Shown here: one piece after another, positions 32,490 through 42,845 of the stretch
Position numbering within the stretch: the first letter of the stretch is position 1
Layout of the letters: each line of letters opens with the position of its first letter
Source: Cordylochernes scorpioides
Lineage: Eukaryota > Arthropoda > Arachnida > Pseudoscorpiones > Chernetidae
Direction: 5' to 3'
DNA length: 64,000 nt
NCBI GenBank assembly: GCA_030710605.1
Contig: CP092869.1
Location: 15,364,093 to 15,428,092 of the forward strand
The notes under the pieces: model-generated
The model's database searches: none
What the model was told of the DNA's origin: nothing
Seen by the model: only the letters and a program-made list of their open reading frames with translations
Made by a program: the position numbers and the translations under genes

Positions 32490-32640
32490 TGCTAACGCTG
32501 ATAAGAACCAACAGCCCGAAACACACAGATGGTTAGCTTTTCTTTTCAATGCAATAAAAGAAGGTATTTGCCAATTTCTGGAGAGGGGCTGATCATCGTT
32601 CAGTTGATGCTCTCTGCCATCAGCCACATTTACTTGCGTT
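32490..32640 (+). mobile_element. Family A fragment with degenerate ribozyme
   Basis: GCTGATAAGAACCAACAGCC, CGAAACACACAGATGGTTAG, then 'ggtatttgccaattctgg'-like sequence. The core has CTGATAA (invariant G8 lost) and no pairable stem II, so it should be inactive. Confidence 0.65.
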
Positions 32641-32659
32641 AACAGAATATTATTGTATA

Positions 32660-33134
32660 CTAGCGGATGTGTACCCGGCTTCGCCCGGGTTTTATCCGAG
32701 TGAAAGTTTGCCTAACGAATATTATATATTATGAAGTATAATAAACAATGTTAAAGATTAGTTTTAATTATTAATCAAGATTGTGTGTGAATATGTGAGA
32801 AAGATGTAATATCGTTGTTGTTTTCTTGGCCGACTGTTTTACATATGGTGTTATCTTAAAATTGCTTGTTTTGAATATTTTTTTAGATTGAGTTGAATTG
32901 CTGAATTTTTTTTGTATTTATATATAAATAAAATTAACTCTGTTGATTTTTTTTTGTATTTAATCGATAACAGCGAAGTTACGCATGTTAAAGTTAGGAA
33001 AAATATTTTGATGTTAAGCAAAACCTGCTCCATCTCGTTTTACATAAATGTTGAAAATTTGGTCGAAATTGATGCATTCTAACGAAAGTTTTTAGCGAAC
33101 ACCACTTATGAAATTTGCATTTTATTAATATAGA
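32660..33134 (-). mobile_element. Non-autonomous Helitron
   Basis: Same family and nearly the same sequence as 27278-27764. CTAG at 32663-32660, TC at 33134-33133, inserted between A and T. 475 bp. Confidence 0.86.
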
Positions 33135-33181
33135 TATGCAGATGGACATTTTACAAAAGGAAAATGATCTATAAAAGAATA

Positions 33182-33493
33182 GGGATCGGTGGAAGGATGG
33201 TCTAAACTGTTGGTTTTTGACTGCTACGACCCGGGTTCGATTCCCTCATTGGACACTTTTTTTCTGATAAAAAAAATGCTCCAATGGCCCCCGATTCTAG
33301 GAAAAGTCCAACCCCTCCAGCGAGTGCATGTAACTAAACGGGACTATTGACACATTTGTAAGTGCAAAGTCGAACTGCTTTTCACATATGTAGACATGTG
33401 GTGCATTTACAGTAAAAAGCAGTTGCTTACTTCTACCCACCATGATTATCATGGCCTGTATCACGCGTACTAAGAATAAGCAAAAAAATAATA
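33182..33493 (+). mobile_element. Family S SINE, full length
   Basis: tRNA-derived head: GGGATCGGTGGAAGGATGGT (A-box side), then GGGTTCGATTCCC (B box, about 33232-33244), ending 'cattggacac'. The body has AAATGCTCCAATGGCCCCCG, 'cacatatgtagacatgtgg' and 'accatgattatcatggcc', then an A-rich tail. The head best resembles a tRNA in box spacing; the source tRNA is not identified. Confidence 0.82.
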
Positions 33494-33621
33494 GGGTGCC
33501 TATCCCGTCAAAATAAACGACAAAACTAGACGCTGTCTATTGACCGTCGCTGCAAACTAGCAGCCTCAGGTCGGTGACAAAGCCACACCACCAGCTCTTC
33601 CAAACTGACAAGTGTCCACCT
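33494..33621 (-). mobile_element. Family B fragment starting at the predicted cleavage site
   Basis: On the minus strand it starts TCTAGGTGGACACTTGTCAG, collinear with 49479 onward, and runs through GGCTTTGTCACCGACCTGAG and GTTTATTTTGACGGGATAGG. The first bases coincide with the nucleotide just after GTC, the cleavage triplet of the hammerhead at 49435-49489. It adjoins GCGCCCTATGCTTTTA in the opposite orientation. Confidence 0.7.
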
Positions 33622-33657
33622 AGAGCGCCCTATGCTTTTATAGATTTATACGTGTAT

Positions 33658-34181
33658 GAAAAAATAGTACAAATGTGATATTGTACTGGGATAAGGTGCA
33701 TACTTATGAAAAAAGGCATCTCCTTATCGTACAACTGAAAGTTGCTGATGGCTTGCGCCATCTATCGGAATAAATATCAACTATTCTCGTTGATTTTTAA
33801 TTATTCCAGAATTGGCCAGCCATAAGGAGATGCCTTTTTTCATAATTATGCACCTTATCCCAGTACAATATCACATTTGTACTATTTTTTCACATTGTGT
33901 CGCGGTCTCACGCAATTCTGGCCTTAACTACCCGTTTCATGATTTTTCAGGATGCCTAGAATGACCAGTTTTTTGGTCGTTGAGGTACAGCTTGCACCAC
34001 GCTGATGAGGGCCAACAACCCGAAACGCGTCCGTGGTTAGCTTTTCTTGATTAATCAAGAATGGGTATTTGGCCAATTCTGGAATAATTAAAAATCAACG
34101 AGAATAGTTGATATTTATTCCGATAGATGGCGCAAGCCATCAACAACTTTCAGTTGCACGATAAGGAGATGCCTTTTTTCA
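33658..34181 (+). mobile_element. Family A element carrying a consensus hammerhead
   Basis: TATACGTGTAT at 33647-33657 and 34182-34192 is an 11-bp TSD. It holds a palindromic A unit (33658-33895: 'tagtacaaatgtgatattgt' and its complement), a unique 100-bp linker (33900-33990), the ribozyme (33989-34042) and the A right arm ('gatggcgcaagccatca', 'gcacgataaggagatgcc'). No protein is encoded, so movement would require enzymes in trans. Confidence 0.82.
33989..34042 (+). ncRNA. Type I hammerhead ribozyme candidate (family A)
   Basis: Stem I: ACCACG (33996-34001) pairs with CGTGGT (34032-34037), extended by AGC/GCT (33989-33991, 34040-34042) across an internal loop. Core CTGATGA 34002-34008. Stem II GGG/CCC (34009-34011, 34019-34021) with loop CCAACAA. 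GAAA 34022-34025. Short stem III A-C/G-T with a 2-base loop. Cleavage triplet GTC, cut predicted after 34031. All invariant bases are present. The very short stem III is typical of hammerheads in retrozymes and Penelope-like elements. Activity is inferred. Confidence 0.85.
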
Positions 34182-34192
34182 TATACGTGTAT

Positions 34193-35025
34193 ATACGTGA
34201 AAAAATGGGAAGACGTACGTAATACGAATAATTTTTCGTTTCTACCTCTTATACCATATCTTGATGAAAGGAAGACCTCAATATCATTGCGTACGCTGGT
34301 GTCTCCTGTATATTATATACTTCATGTCTTCAATACCGACTTTCAAGAAATAGAAAATGTATTTTCGTTGGTTGTCACGAAGATCTTGTCTCTTCGTGTC
34401 ATTTTTTTTCCTTCTCGAATGGCCGGTCGTACTTATGTCACCAAAATGACTTTGTCACGGCGCCATGTCGACGGATATAGTAACTTTTTTTTTTTTATTT
34501 TCGGTGTTGGGGCATGGTGAAGATAGGGTCATCGGTTTGTCTTCTAAATATACACGTGGTGGGTAATTTATGAAAGACAAACTGAAGATCGCCGAGTAGA
34601 CCTAGAGGCCATGGGTGCTGTGATCTACATTTTCGAAGACTTGGGTCCAGGATTCCACTGCCGTGTCAAAGCCAAGACTTCCTTTCAAGATGACGATGTC
34701 CCTATAGACGACGATACAACGACAAAGCCGCTCTTCGCGCCACAAGAAAAAGGACGCAAAGGTACTAGGGACAAAGTTTAAGTACAAATAGGCGTCGTGA
34801 ACAGGTATGATTAAATAACTAATACGATTCAATATCAATTGGTTCAAATATCCTGAATATTAATCAAACAAATACGATAGGTTTCTGGAGATGTGTTTCT
34901 TTATCAATCTTTTTATCATCTCCAGAAAACCTGTAGCATTTGTTTGATTATAATGTTTCAGAAACCTTGTGAGGGTAGAAAAGAAATAGGTATAGTCTAT
35001 ATATTATATACCATATCTATATTAA
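34193..35025. other. Unassigned
   Basis: Contains a plus-strand 107-codon frame (34197-34520) ending in a Phe run and a minus-strand frame at 34602-34847. Neither is recognisable. 34600-34790 is GC-richer. Confidence 0.3.
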
Positions 35026-35730
35026 TAAAATGGAAATTTCATAAGTGGACATCACTAAAAACTTTCGTTACAATGCATCAATTTCAACCAAATTTTCAAC
35101 ATTTATGTAAAACGAGATGGAGCAGGTTTTGCTTAACATCAAAATATATTTCCTAACATTAACATGCGTAACTTCGCTGTTATCGATTAAATACAAAAAA
35201 AAAAAAATCAACAGAGTTAATTTTATTTATATATAAATACAAAATTAAATTTCAACAGAGTTAATTTTTTTACATACTAGCTAATAATCTCAATCTAAAA
35301 AATATTCAAAACAAGCAATTTTAAGATAACACCATATGTAAAACAGTCGGCCAAGAAAACAACAACGATATTACTTCTTTCTCACATATTCACACACAAT
35401 CTTGATTAATAATTAAAACTAATCTTTAACATTGTTTATTATACTTCAACTTTTATTTCTACATTTGTTTTTAAATACCCAATTTTTTTATCATGTTTCT
35501 AATTTCGCCTCACAAATATACAAATTTATAGTGACCAACATATGCAAATTTTATCTTTGTTTTTATTTAACTTGATATCGTAAACATAACATCCATTGTA
35601 AGCATTTTTCTGTTCACCTTCCGTGGTTTCTCTTTTCTCTGATAGTTTTTAGGTGTAGTATATTTTCTTATTACTAGACTACAAACATTCCCTCGAGAAA
35701 AACCTGGGCGAAGCCGGGTACATCCGCTAG
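35026..35730 (+). mobile_element. Non-autonomous Helitron, longer variant
   Basis: TCTATATTAATAAAATGG start, CTAG end at 35727-35730. The CCTGGGCGAAGCCGGGT hairpin has one mismatch. Its 5' half matches 27278-27764 on the opposite strand; a duplicated 'caacagagttaattttttt' and extra 3' sequence account for the extra length. Confidence 0.84.
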
Positions 35731-35780
35731 TATATATATATATATAGTTCTGAAAATAGAGTAATCCATACTTAAATCAT

Positions 35781-36002
35781 TAGATAGTAAAAAGGCATAT
35801 ATTGGATTGAATAAAAGATTTATTTGCCAATATTTCGGCTGGCTGAACGCCAACCTTTATCGAGGCATTACATTTTTGTATACTAAAGGTATACAAAAGG
35901 TATACAAAAATGTAATGCCTCGATAAAGGTTGGCATTCAGCCAGCCGAAATATTGGCAAATAAATCTTTTATTCAATCCAATATATGCCTTTTTACTATC
36001 TA
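35781..36002. repeat. Near-perfect palindrome, about 100-bp arms
   Basis: TAGATAGTAAAAAGGCATAT and its complement bound the repeat. Inner arms carry TGCCTCGATAAAGGTTGGC, then CAGCCAGCCGAAATATTGGC. This is another hairpin-GAAA core (GGTTGGC/GCCAGCC stem), though without a CTGANGA box. Confidence 0.8.
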
Positions 36003-36020
36003 ATATATATATGTTATATA

Positions 36021-36197
36021 CAGTTAAACCTGTCTATAGCGCCCCCTCTTGGGACTCACCAAAATAGGGTGCTATAGAGTGGGGGTGCTATAGACAGGTC
36101 ACTTTTAATGTAAAATATTTACATTTTAATGTTTAAAATCGGGCGCTATAGAGAGGAAGGAGCTATTTAGATGGAGCGCTATAGACAGGTTTAACTG
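36021..36197 (+). mobile_element. MITE P2
   Basis: CAGTTAAACCTGTCTATAGC and its complement at the right end, TA on both sides. The interior contains three more copies of the TGCTATAGA motif. A second, right-truncated copy is at 45278-45420. Confidence 0.87.
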
Positions 36198-36823
36198 TAT
36201 ATTTATTATATTTTAAACATTTTATTTACATCCCAAGTCCCAATGGTAGGGGAAAAGAGGATATAAAGGTATTAGGGATAGTCCAAGATGCTCTCCCAAC
36301 GATGAATTTTCCGACTGTTTAAAAGAACGGGAATCCTATGTTGAAAAAAAGAGATTCGAACAAGTAGGAAGCAACGTTGAGTTCATTCTTTTCGAATTCC
36401 TGTCATTGCGCGCATAGCAGGGAGTTTGTATGTCTTTGGTTTATTATATTGTTGCACCAAGTTTCAGCTTTGCAGGGTCGTCGACCTTGGTTTCTTCCTT
36501 CTTGGTGTTATACACCGAGCGGGTTTCCATATTCAAAGCAAATAAATAAAAGTAAAAGTAAATAAATAAAAGTAAATAAAAATAAATTACCTTTCAAAGT
36601 TATTGTGTTTATTTATTCGTGGTCTTCCTCGTAGGTCGTGATCCGCAGTCTCCCTCTAGGTCCTCTCTCGCTCCAATAACCAATCAAGATATATGTACAA
36701 TAAATATTACAAAAGGAATGATGATAATCTAAATATTCTGTTTTAAATAAATATTAAATATCATAGAATATTTTGAATAAATATAAGGCGCATTAAAATG
36801 GATGTAACAATATTACTACAGAG
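36198..36823. other. Unassigned
   Basis: AT-rich, with an AAGTAAATAAA simple repeat around 36540-36590. Nothing else recognised. Confidence 0.35.
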
Positions 36824-36985
36824 AGTCATCGTAATTTAGTGGAAGTTTATGATGACCATGCTCTAACTGAACGAACATGTCAGCAGTGGTTTGCAATGTT
36901 TAAAAGTGGCAATTTTGATTTGGAAGACGAAGAAAGACCCGGAGCGCCACCAACGTTTGAGGATGAAGAATTACAGATATTAATC
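36824..36985 (+). pseudogene. Mariner transposase N-terminal remnant
   Basis: The frame reads ...NLVEVYDDHALTERTCQQWF, AMFKSGNFDLEDEERPGAPP. This matches the second helix-turn-helix and linker of mariner transposases (W-F-x-x-F-x-S-G-x-F-D-L-E-D-x-x-R-x-G). The D,D34D catalytic domain is absent and the frame stops near 37013. No TIRs were found. Confidence 0.82.
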
Positions 36986-37470
36986 TGTATTACTCTCAGA
37001 ATTACTCTGTAGAGGCAAGGCTCGATGAAGATCCTACACAAACGCAAAAAGAGAGCTTTCTTTTTTTTTTTTTTTTTGAAGACAATTTTTCAAATAATTC
37101 TTAGAAAATATTGTCTTTTCTTCCAAGAAGATTATGATAGATGGTCAGGAGCACTAACAAGCCATATTCTACTCTCCCTCCCATCAATAATCGAAGGTTT
37201 TGACTTACTCCCCCCTACTCAATGTCTCCAACAACAAGGAGGACATTGTTGATGGGACGTCGGTGTAGGATATCTTGACATCTGGGGGCCGGCCGCACAG
37301 CGCGGCCGAGACAGACACCAGAGAAAACACTCACCGTTCAATCAACATTGATTCTTGAGGCAAAGTGTGTGAAAAAAAAAAACTTTTTTAAAATGTGGAT
37401 GTCATCTTCACAAGTCGAAACTGTCCTTTAAAAAAAAAAAAAATGTAATGTCATTTTAAACTCGTATCTT
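36986..37470. other. Unassigned
   Basis: Contains T and A homopolymer runs (37061-37077, 37371-37381, 37430-37443) and no recognised element. Confidence 0.35.
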
Positions 37471-37775
37471 CTTCTTTCTTATCTCCACACTGGGTGAAGT
37501 AGAAAGCGTCTGCCTTTGTCATTAAGACTGGGAGCACTACTCAGTGGCAGGCCGACTTAGCTCCAAAAGAAATGGCCGCCTCTGACATGAGGAACAGACG
37601 CCATGTACAGCTGCTCCTAACATGGAGTACAAACGCTGCTCATCCTGTATCCCTAGATTAGGAGACCTTACAGGGTACTATCAGCCGGGCCAGCTGAGCT
37701 CAGGTTTTTAGTGAGCTTGTTACAGCTCCCCCTTCTCCTTTTTCATCCGGGCTTGGGACCGGCAAAGGCGGAGTT
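37471..37775 (-). mobile_element. Family G retroposon
   Basis: Minus-strand 3' end GATAAGAAAGAAGAAG at 37484-37469. Then the G body shared with 17160-17535 and the CTCCGCCTTTGCCGGTCCCA end at 37775. Confidence 0.7.
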
Positions 37776-37877
37776 AATTAAACTCGTATGAATATGGCAA
37801 AGCGAACAAAATGACGCGCTTTGAATAATGACTATGTATGTGTAACAAATGTTTTAATCTTTATATATTAAATAGTA
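37776..37877. other. Unassigned AT spacer
   Basis: Short stretch between G and the Helitron; nothing recognised. Confidence 0.35.
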
Positions 37878-38570
37878 TCTATATATATAAAAATGAATGT
37901 ATGTGTGTCTGTTTGTTTGTCCTTTATGCCTGACCAAACCACTCATTGGATCGCCATGAAACTTTGGGAAGTTATTTAGTATAGTACTGGGAAGGTTTCT
38001 AGCAAATCAAATTTTTGAAATAACTTTTCGTCTAGAAATAATCAAGATAAATATTCTAATTTATCTGTTATAATTCAACAATCTGCTCTAAATATTATCA
38101 TGATGATACGATGATTTTGTAATGTAGAAAATTAGGAAAGACAAAATTCAGGATGACACGGCAATTTATTTGAGACAAGAATAATGATACAATTCAAAGG
38201 CAAGATACTATTCCTTTAACTTCCAATTACCGAGGGAACCAATTAATATTGATTTTATTCAAATTATCGAGTATTTTTCAAGGGACCGGGAAAAAATGTT
38301 CACTTTATCGAAAGATTCGTTAAACAAACCTTTACTCGGGTAAAACCCGGGCGAAGCCGGGTACATCCATACAAGAATAATGATACAATTCCAAGGCAAG
38401 ATACTATTCCTTTAACTTCCAATTACCGAGGGAACCAATTAATATTGATTTTATTCAACTTATCGAGTATTTTTCAAGGGACCGGGAAAAAAATGTTCAC
38501 TTTATCGAGAGATTCGTTAGACAAACTTTTACTCGGGTAAAACCCGGGCGAAGCCGGGTACTTCCGCTAG
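37878..38570 (+). mobile_element. Helitron with duplicated 3' terminus
   Basis: TCTATATATATAAAAATGAA start and CTAG end at 38567-38570. A 196-bp segment is present twice (38175-38370, 38371-38566), each ending in AAAACCCGGGCGAAGCCGGG. Only the second copy is followed by CTAG; the first reads CATCCATACAAG. 5' text resembles other Helitron starts ('tgtttgtttgtcc'). Confidence 0.82.
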
Positions 38571-38635
38571 TTTATATATAAAAGAGACAATCTTAGATCA
38601 ATAGTATTAATTTTAAAATTTACCCTTTTCAAAGA

Positions 38636-39597
38636 GTTGAATCCCAGAAGAAGAAGGGCGAGCAGCCCTCGTCTCGAATCCCAGAAGAAGAAAGGCGAAC
38701 AGCCCTCATCTCGAATCCCAGAAGAAGGGCGAACAGCCCTCATCTCGAATCCCAGAAGAAGGGCGAACAGATCTCGTCTCGAATCCCCGAAGAAGAAGGG
38801 CGAACAGCCTTCGTCTCGAATCCCAGAAGAAGAAGGGCAAACAGCTCTCATCTCGAATCCCAGAAGAAGAAGGGCGAACAGCCCTCATCTCGAATCCCAG
38901 AAGAAGAAGGGCGAACAGCCCTCGTCTCGAATCCCAGAAGAAGAAGGGCGAACAGCCCTCGTCTCGAATCCCAGAAGTAGAAGGGCGAACAGCCCTCGTC
39001 TCGAATCCCAGAAGTAGAAGGGCGAACAGCCCTCGTCTCGAATCCCAGAAGAAGAAGGGCGAACAGCCCTCATCTCGAATCCCAGAAGAAGGGCGAACAG
39101 CCCTCGTCTCGAATCCCAGAAGAAGAAGAGCGAACAGCCCTCGTCTCGAATCCCAGAAGAAGAAGGGTGAACAGCCCTCGTCTCGAATCCCAGAAGAAGA
39201 AGGGCGAACAGCCCTCGTCTCGAATCCCAGAAGAAGAAGGGCGAACAGCCCTCGTCTCGAATCCCAGAAGTAGAAGGGCGAACAGCCCTCGTCTCGAATC
39301 CCAGAAGAAGAAGGGCGAACAGCCCTCATCTCGAATCCCAGAAGAAGAAGAAGGGCGAACAGCCCTCGTCTCGAATCCCAGAAGAAGGGCGAACAGCCCT
39401 CGTCTCGAATCCCAGAAGAAGAAGGGCGAACAGCCCTCGTCTCGAATCCCAGAAGAAGAAGGGCGAACAGCCCTCGTCTCGAATCCCAGAAGTAGAAGGG
39501 CAAACAGCTCTTGTCTCGAATCCCAGAAGAAGAAGGGCAAACAGCTTTTGTCTCGAATCCCAGAAGAAGAAGGGCGAACAGCCCTCGTCTCAAAATA
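38636..39597 (+). repeat. 37-bp minisatellite, about 26 units
   Basis: Unit GAATCCCAGAAGAAGAAGGG plus CGAACAGCCCTCGTCTC, period 37 with 34- and 40-bp variants that lose or gain one GAA. GGGCGAACAGCCC can form a hairpin. No frame of the unit on the minus strand contains a stop, so a 295-codon open frame results. Its repeating LLLGFETRAVRPSSSGIRDE is translation of satellite DNA. Confidence 0.95.
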
Positions 39598-41174
39598 TTT
39601 AGATTTTAAAAATGACTACTATATTGATGAAGATTGACGAGAAAAAAAAAAAAAAAACGATGCCTGAAATTTGTCGTTAGTTTCCAAGTTTTATATTAAA
39701 CAATTCTAGAACCCCGCATGCTATGTGAAAGCCAAAATGTGGGCAATACAGTACCAACTCTAACCACCGTAAGAAATAGTTAGGTCAACTAATATCTCTA
39801 TATCGAAATATATGACCATCATAAATATCGTTCTAATGTAACTTTTCCTCAAACCAATATCAGAAATTGCCATGTCATGCTAAAAATAACTTTTAACCCT
39901 TTTTGAGACAATTTAAGTCTTTTTTCCCCCCCTGAACAATCGAATAGTATTTTATCGTACGGTCCTGTAATGGTAATCTATCTACCAATCTTTTGGTAGA
40001 TTAAAATTTTAAAAATATAGCCGTTATTTGACGATTTTAATTGATTTTTTTTAAATAATCGCACCTACATTTAAAAATAGCGAATTTTAAGTTTTATTCT
40101 ATATTTTTATTACTTAAAAAAAATCTTTTATTTTTTTTTTATTATTATTATTTCGATTTTTTTAAAATGATTTTTATTGATTTTTGCCTTGTCGCTCATT
40201 GAAGACTAGAAAATAAGAGGTGGAAACGAATTCCATATTCCTTAAAATTTGAAGGTTTTTGAAAAAAATAAAAATAAATAAATTTGTGTCTTTATTAAAA
40301 GAAAACCCAAAAATATCAATTGAGAGGGCGTTTAAAATGCACATGATTATTTATTTTTAAGTGCTGCTTCATATAAAATCATAAAAATGGGACGATTTTT
40401 ATTGACTTCTCGGTGTAGAGACCAGAAAATAAGAGGAAGAAAGCGAACTCTCAAACTATTTAAAGTTATTACCATAACAACTCCTATTTACATACATCGA
40501 GGAAAACCTCACGAAACTGAGCACAATTTTCATTGTTCGCTAAACCTTTTGTTTCTCAGCTTGAATATTATTGTGCGATACAAATCATTTTTTTAAACCA
40601 ACTTTCCCCATAAATCTGATATACAGGTGAATAGACGTGACATAAAACGTGATTAGAAACTCTCTTTAAAAATAATTAATTAGAAAAATATGATCGTGAG
40701 GTTTGAAAGTTTGACGTAACCAGGTTCTCCCTTATCCTTCTTTTATTCCCTTTCTTTCTAACCTTGTAGCCCAGTTTGACGTTTGTATCTCTCTGCCATC
40801 AGACATTTTTATCTATATAGATTGCTGTGTTGGCCATTGTATTTCTGAATATGTGTTCGGGGAGATATTTAAAAGCCTTTAATTACAAAAGAAAAACTCA
40901 CGCTTGTTATTGTAATATAGATTTTTTAAAATTAATTTTTGCACGTAGTGGGATAATAGATGGTTGCTGGTTAGCGTTTCTCTACAATTTCTGTTTATAG
41001 AGGTTGATAGTGTCTCTATCGTAATTCCTTACTGGCCTATACGCAAAGAGATACGCTTTTAAGATACGCTACGCTAAGTGCCTTAGAAAAAAAAAAGGAG
41101 AAAATCCCATTAATCATTCCTGATACAGTAGAACATATGAAAAATACAAAAATATATTTATCACAATGAGTTTC
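39598..41174. other. Unassigned AT-rich region
   Basis: No element recognised. Small frames only. Confidence 0.35.
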
Positions 41175-41230
41175 TTTTTATTTTAAAATGCTAGCTTTCA
41201 AGTGATAATCGCTCTTCAACGGGCTTAATT
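41175..41230. repeat. Family D single arm
   Basis: AATGCTAGCTTTCAAGTG, ATAATCGCTCTTCAACGGGC matches one arm of 30599-30800. The partner arm is missing. Confidence 0.65.
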
Positions 41231-41580
41231 AAAAAAACATTTAATGCCAGCGTGTTTCTCTAATTAATCAATACTAAAAGATTTTAGTGTGTAATGAAAA
41301 ATTTTTTAAAGGCCAATTTAAAATTCTGAAGAATAAATACGATTTGAGGCCGCGTAGATTGGCCTTGAGAATTGAAATTAGGCTGATTACAAACAGGCAT
41401 ACACCTTTAAGAAGTCGCATATAGACGTATACTTGAAAATGGTAGAAGAAATACCCCCTTAAATAGAAGGAAAAAAGTATTTCAATACACGCAAACAACA
41501 AACAAAAGTTTCTAAGCACAGAAACACAGCCTATTTTAAATGAGAAAAAATTGCAAGTACAATAAAAAGAAACACATATA

Positions 41581-41882
41581 ATGTCTTCTTCTTTCTTATC
41601 TCAAAGCCATGATAATCATGGTGGGTAGTTAGCGACTGATTTTACTGTAAGCGCACCACATGTCTACACATGTGAAAAGCAGTTCGATTTTGCACTTACA
41701 AATGTGCCAGAGCCCCGTTTGGTTACTTGCACTCGCTGGTGGGGTTGGCCTTTTGCAAAAATCGGGGGCCATCGGAACATTATTTTTTTTTTTTAAACAG
41801 AAAAAATTGTCCAATGCGGGAATCGAACCCGGGTCGTAGTGGTCGAAAAACAAACGGTTTAACCAGCCTTCCACCGACCCCC
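41581..41882 (-). mobile_element. Family S SINE, full length, with LINE-like tail
   Basis: Minus strand: GGGGTCGGTGGAAGGCTGGT head, CCCGGGTTCGATTCCCGC B box, body, 'ccaccatgattatcatggc', then GAGATAAGAAAGAAGAAGAC. This tail is the same as the 3' end of G and the LINE remnants, suggesting the SINE borrows that LINE's 3' recognition sequence. Confidence 0.8.
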
Positions 41883-42344
41883 ACATATAAAGTAACCTAT
41901 ACATACCAGAAACTCTACAAAAAACTTATCAAAAACAAAAGTACACGTTATAAACAACACAAATGGATAAACACAAAAACATTCAGAGACTTCCACAACA
42001 ACCTAAAAAAACGAGCAAATACAGTAAACAAGACACGCAAACACAAGCAGCTCAAATATACGTAAAAGCCTTCTACTAACATTAACCATACAAACTCAGT
42101 GATACCATCCAAAATGGCTGAAACATCATGGAATTACTTATCCACAGCATCAGCAAACAGCAAACACATTTATTCAGTGTTAATCTATATAATGAAAATA
42201 GAGAGAGAGATTGAAACGGATTTATTACCATGTCCATATAAGATTATATAAGGTTAAATACAGAATAAATATAAATAAGATTATATAATGATAAATATAT
42301 AAATAAATGGATATAAATAGATAAAAATAATTGATAAATATACA
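41883..42344. other. Unassigned, partly A-rich
   Basis: 42190-42260 shares GAGATTGAAAC, GATTTATTACCATGTCCATA with 31145-31195, probably a retroposon 3' end on the minus strand. The rest is A-rich with a lysine-rich frame of no recognised family. Confidence 0.4.
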
Positions 42345-42845
42345 TCTATATATATAAAAATGAATGTTTGTTTGTATGTCCGGTATACAAATTCGCAGTA
42401 TTTCACTAATTCAAACCAAAATTTCCATACATAGGTAAAAAAAATACGGGGAAGACGATAGGCTATTTTAAAAAAATATATAAATCAATTATTAAAACTA
42501 TATATTTTTAGTCAGAAAATGATGATGACGATATTGCTGTATCATGTTTGATTATCAGATACAAAATTATATCGGGAAAAATTCCAAAAAGCAGAGACCA
42601 CGGGTGAAACCAGTTCATTATTTTGTACGCAGGAACAAAATTCTAACAGAAAAACATTCATTCGAGCAGAAAACAAAAGCCAGATCATCTTTCTATAAAA
42701 ATATCGCTTCTCAGACACAAAGTTTGGAGCGGGACGTTTCACAAGAGTGACATCCACGGCGCCAATTTATAATTGTAACGAATAGTATTTGAATAAAAAC
42801 ATTTAATCGGGTAAAACCCGGGCGTTGCCCGGGTCATTCGGCTAG
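42345..42845 (+). mobile_element. Non-autonomous Helitron (empty-site partner)
   Basis: TCTATATATATAAAAATGAA start, CCCGGGCGTTGCCCGGGTCA hairpin and CTAG at 42842-42845, between A and T. It runs through 'attattaaaactatata' without the Tigger insertion that interrupts the same position at 4966. Confidence 0.86.

Noticed and set aside
36824..37013. Active mariner element
   Set aside because: Only the N-terminal region is present, with no catalytic domain and no TIRs.
38706..39593. 295-codon open frame as a repetitive protein gene
   Set aside because: It is entirely the 37-bp minisatellite read in rotating frame; the plus strand is equally open.
38636..39597. CRISPR-like regular array
   Set aside because: Units are contiguous with no distinct spacers, and the context is animal DNA.
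41801..41882. Functional tRNA genes at the GGTTCGATTCC motifs (33 kb, 41 kb, 53 kb)
   Set aside because: Each is followed by the same SINE body and the heads do not form a full cloverleaf acceptor stem.
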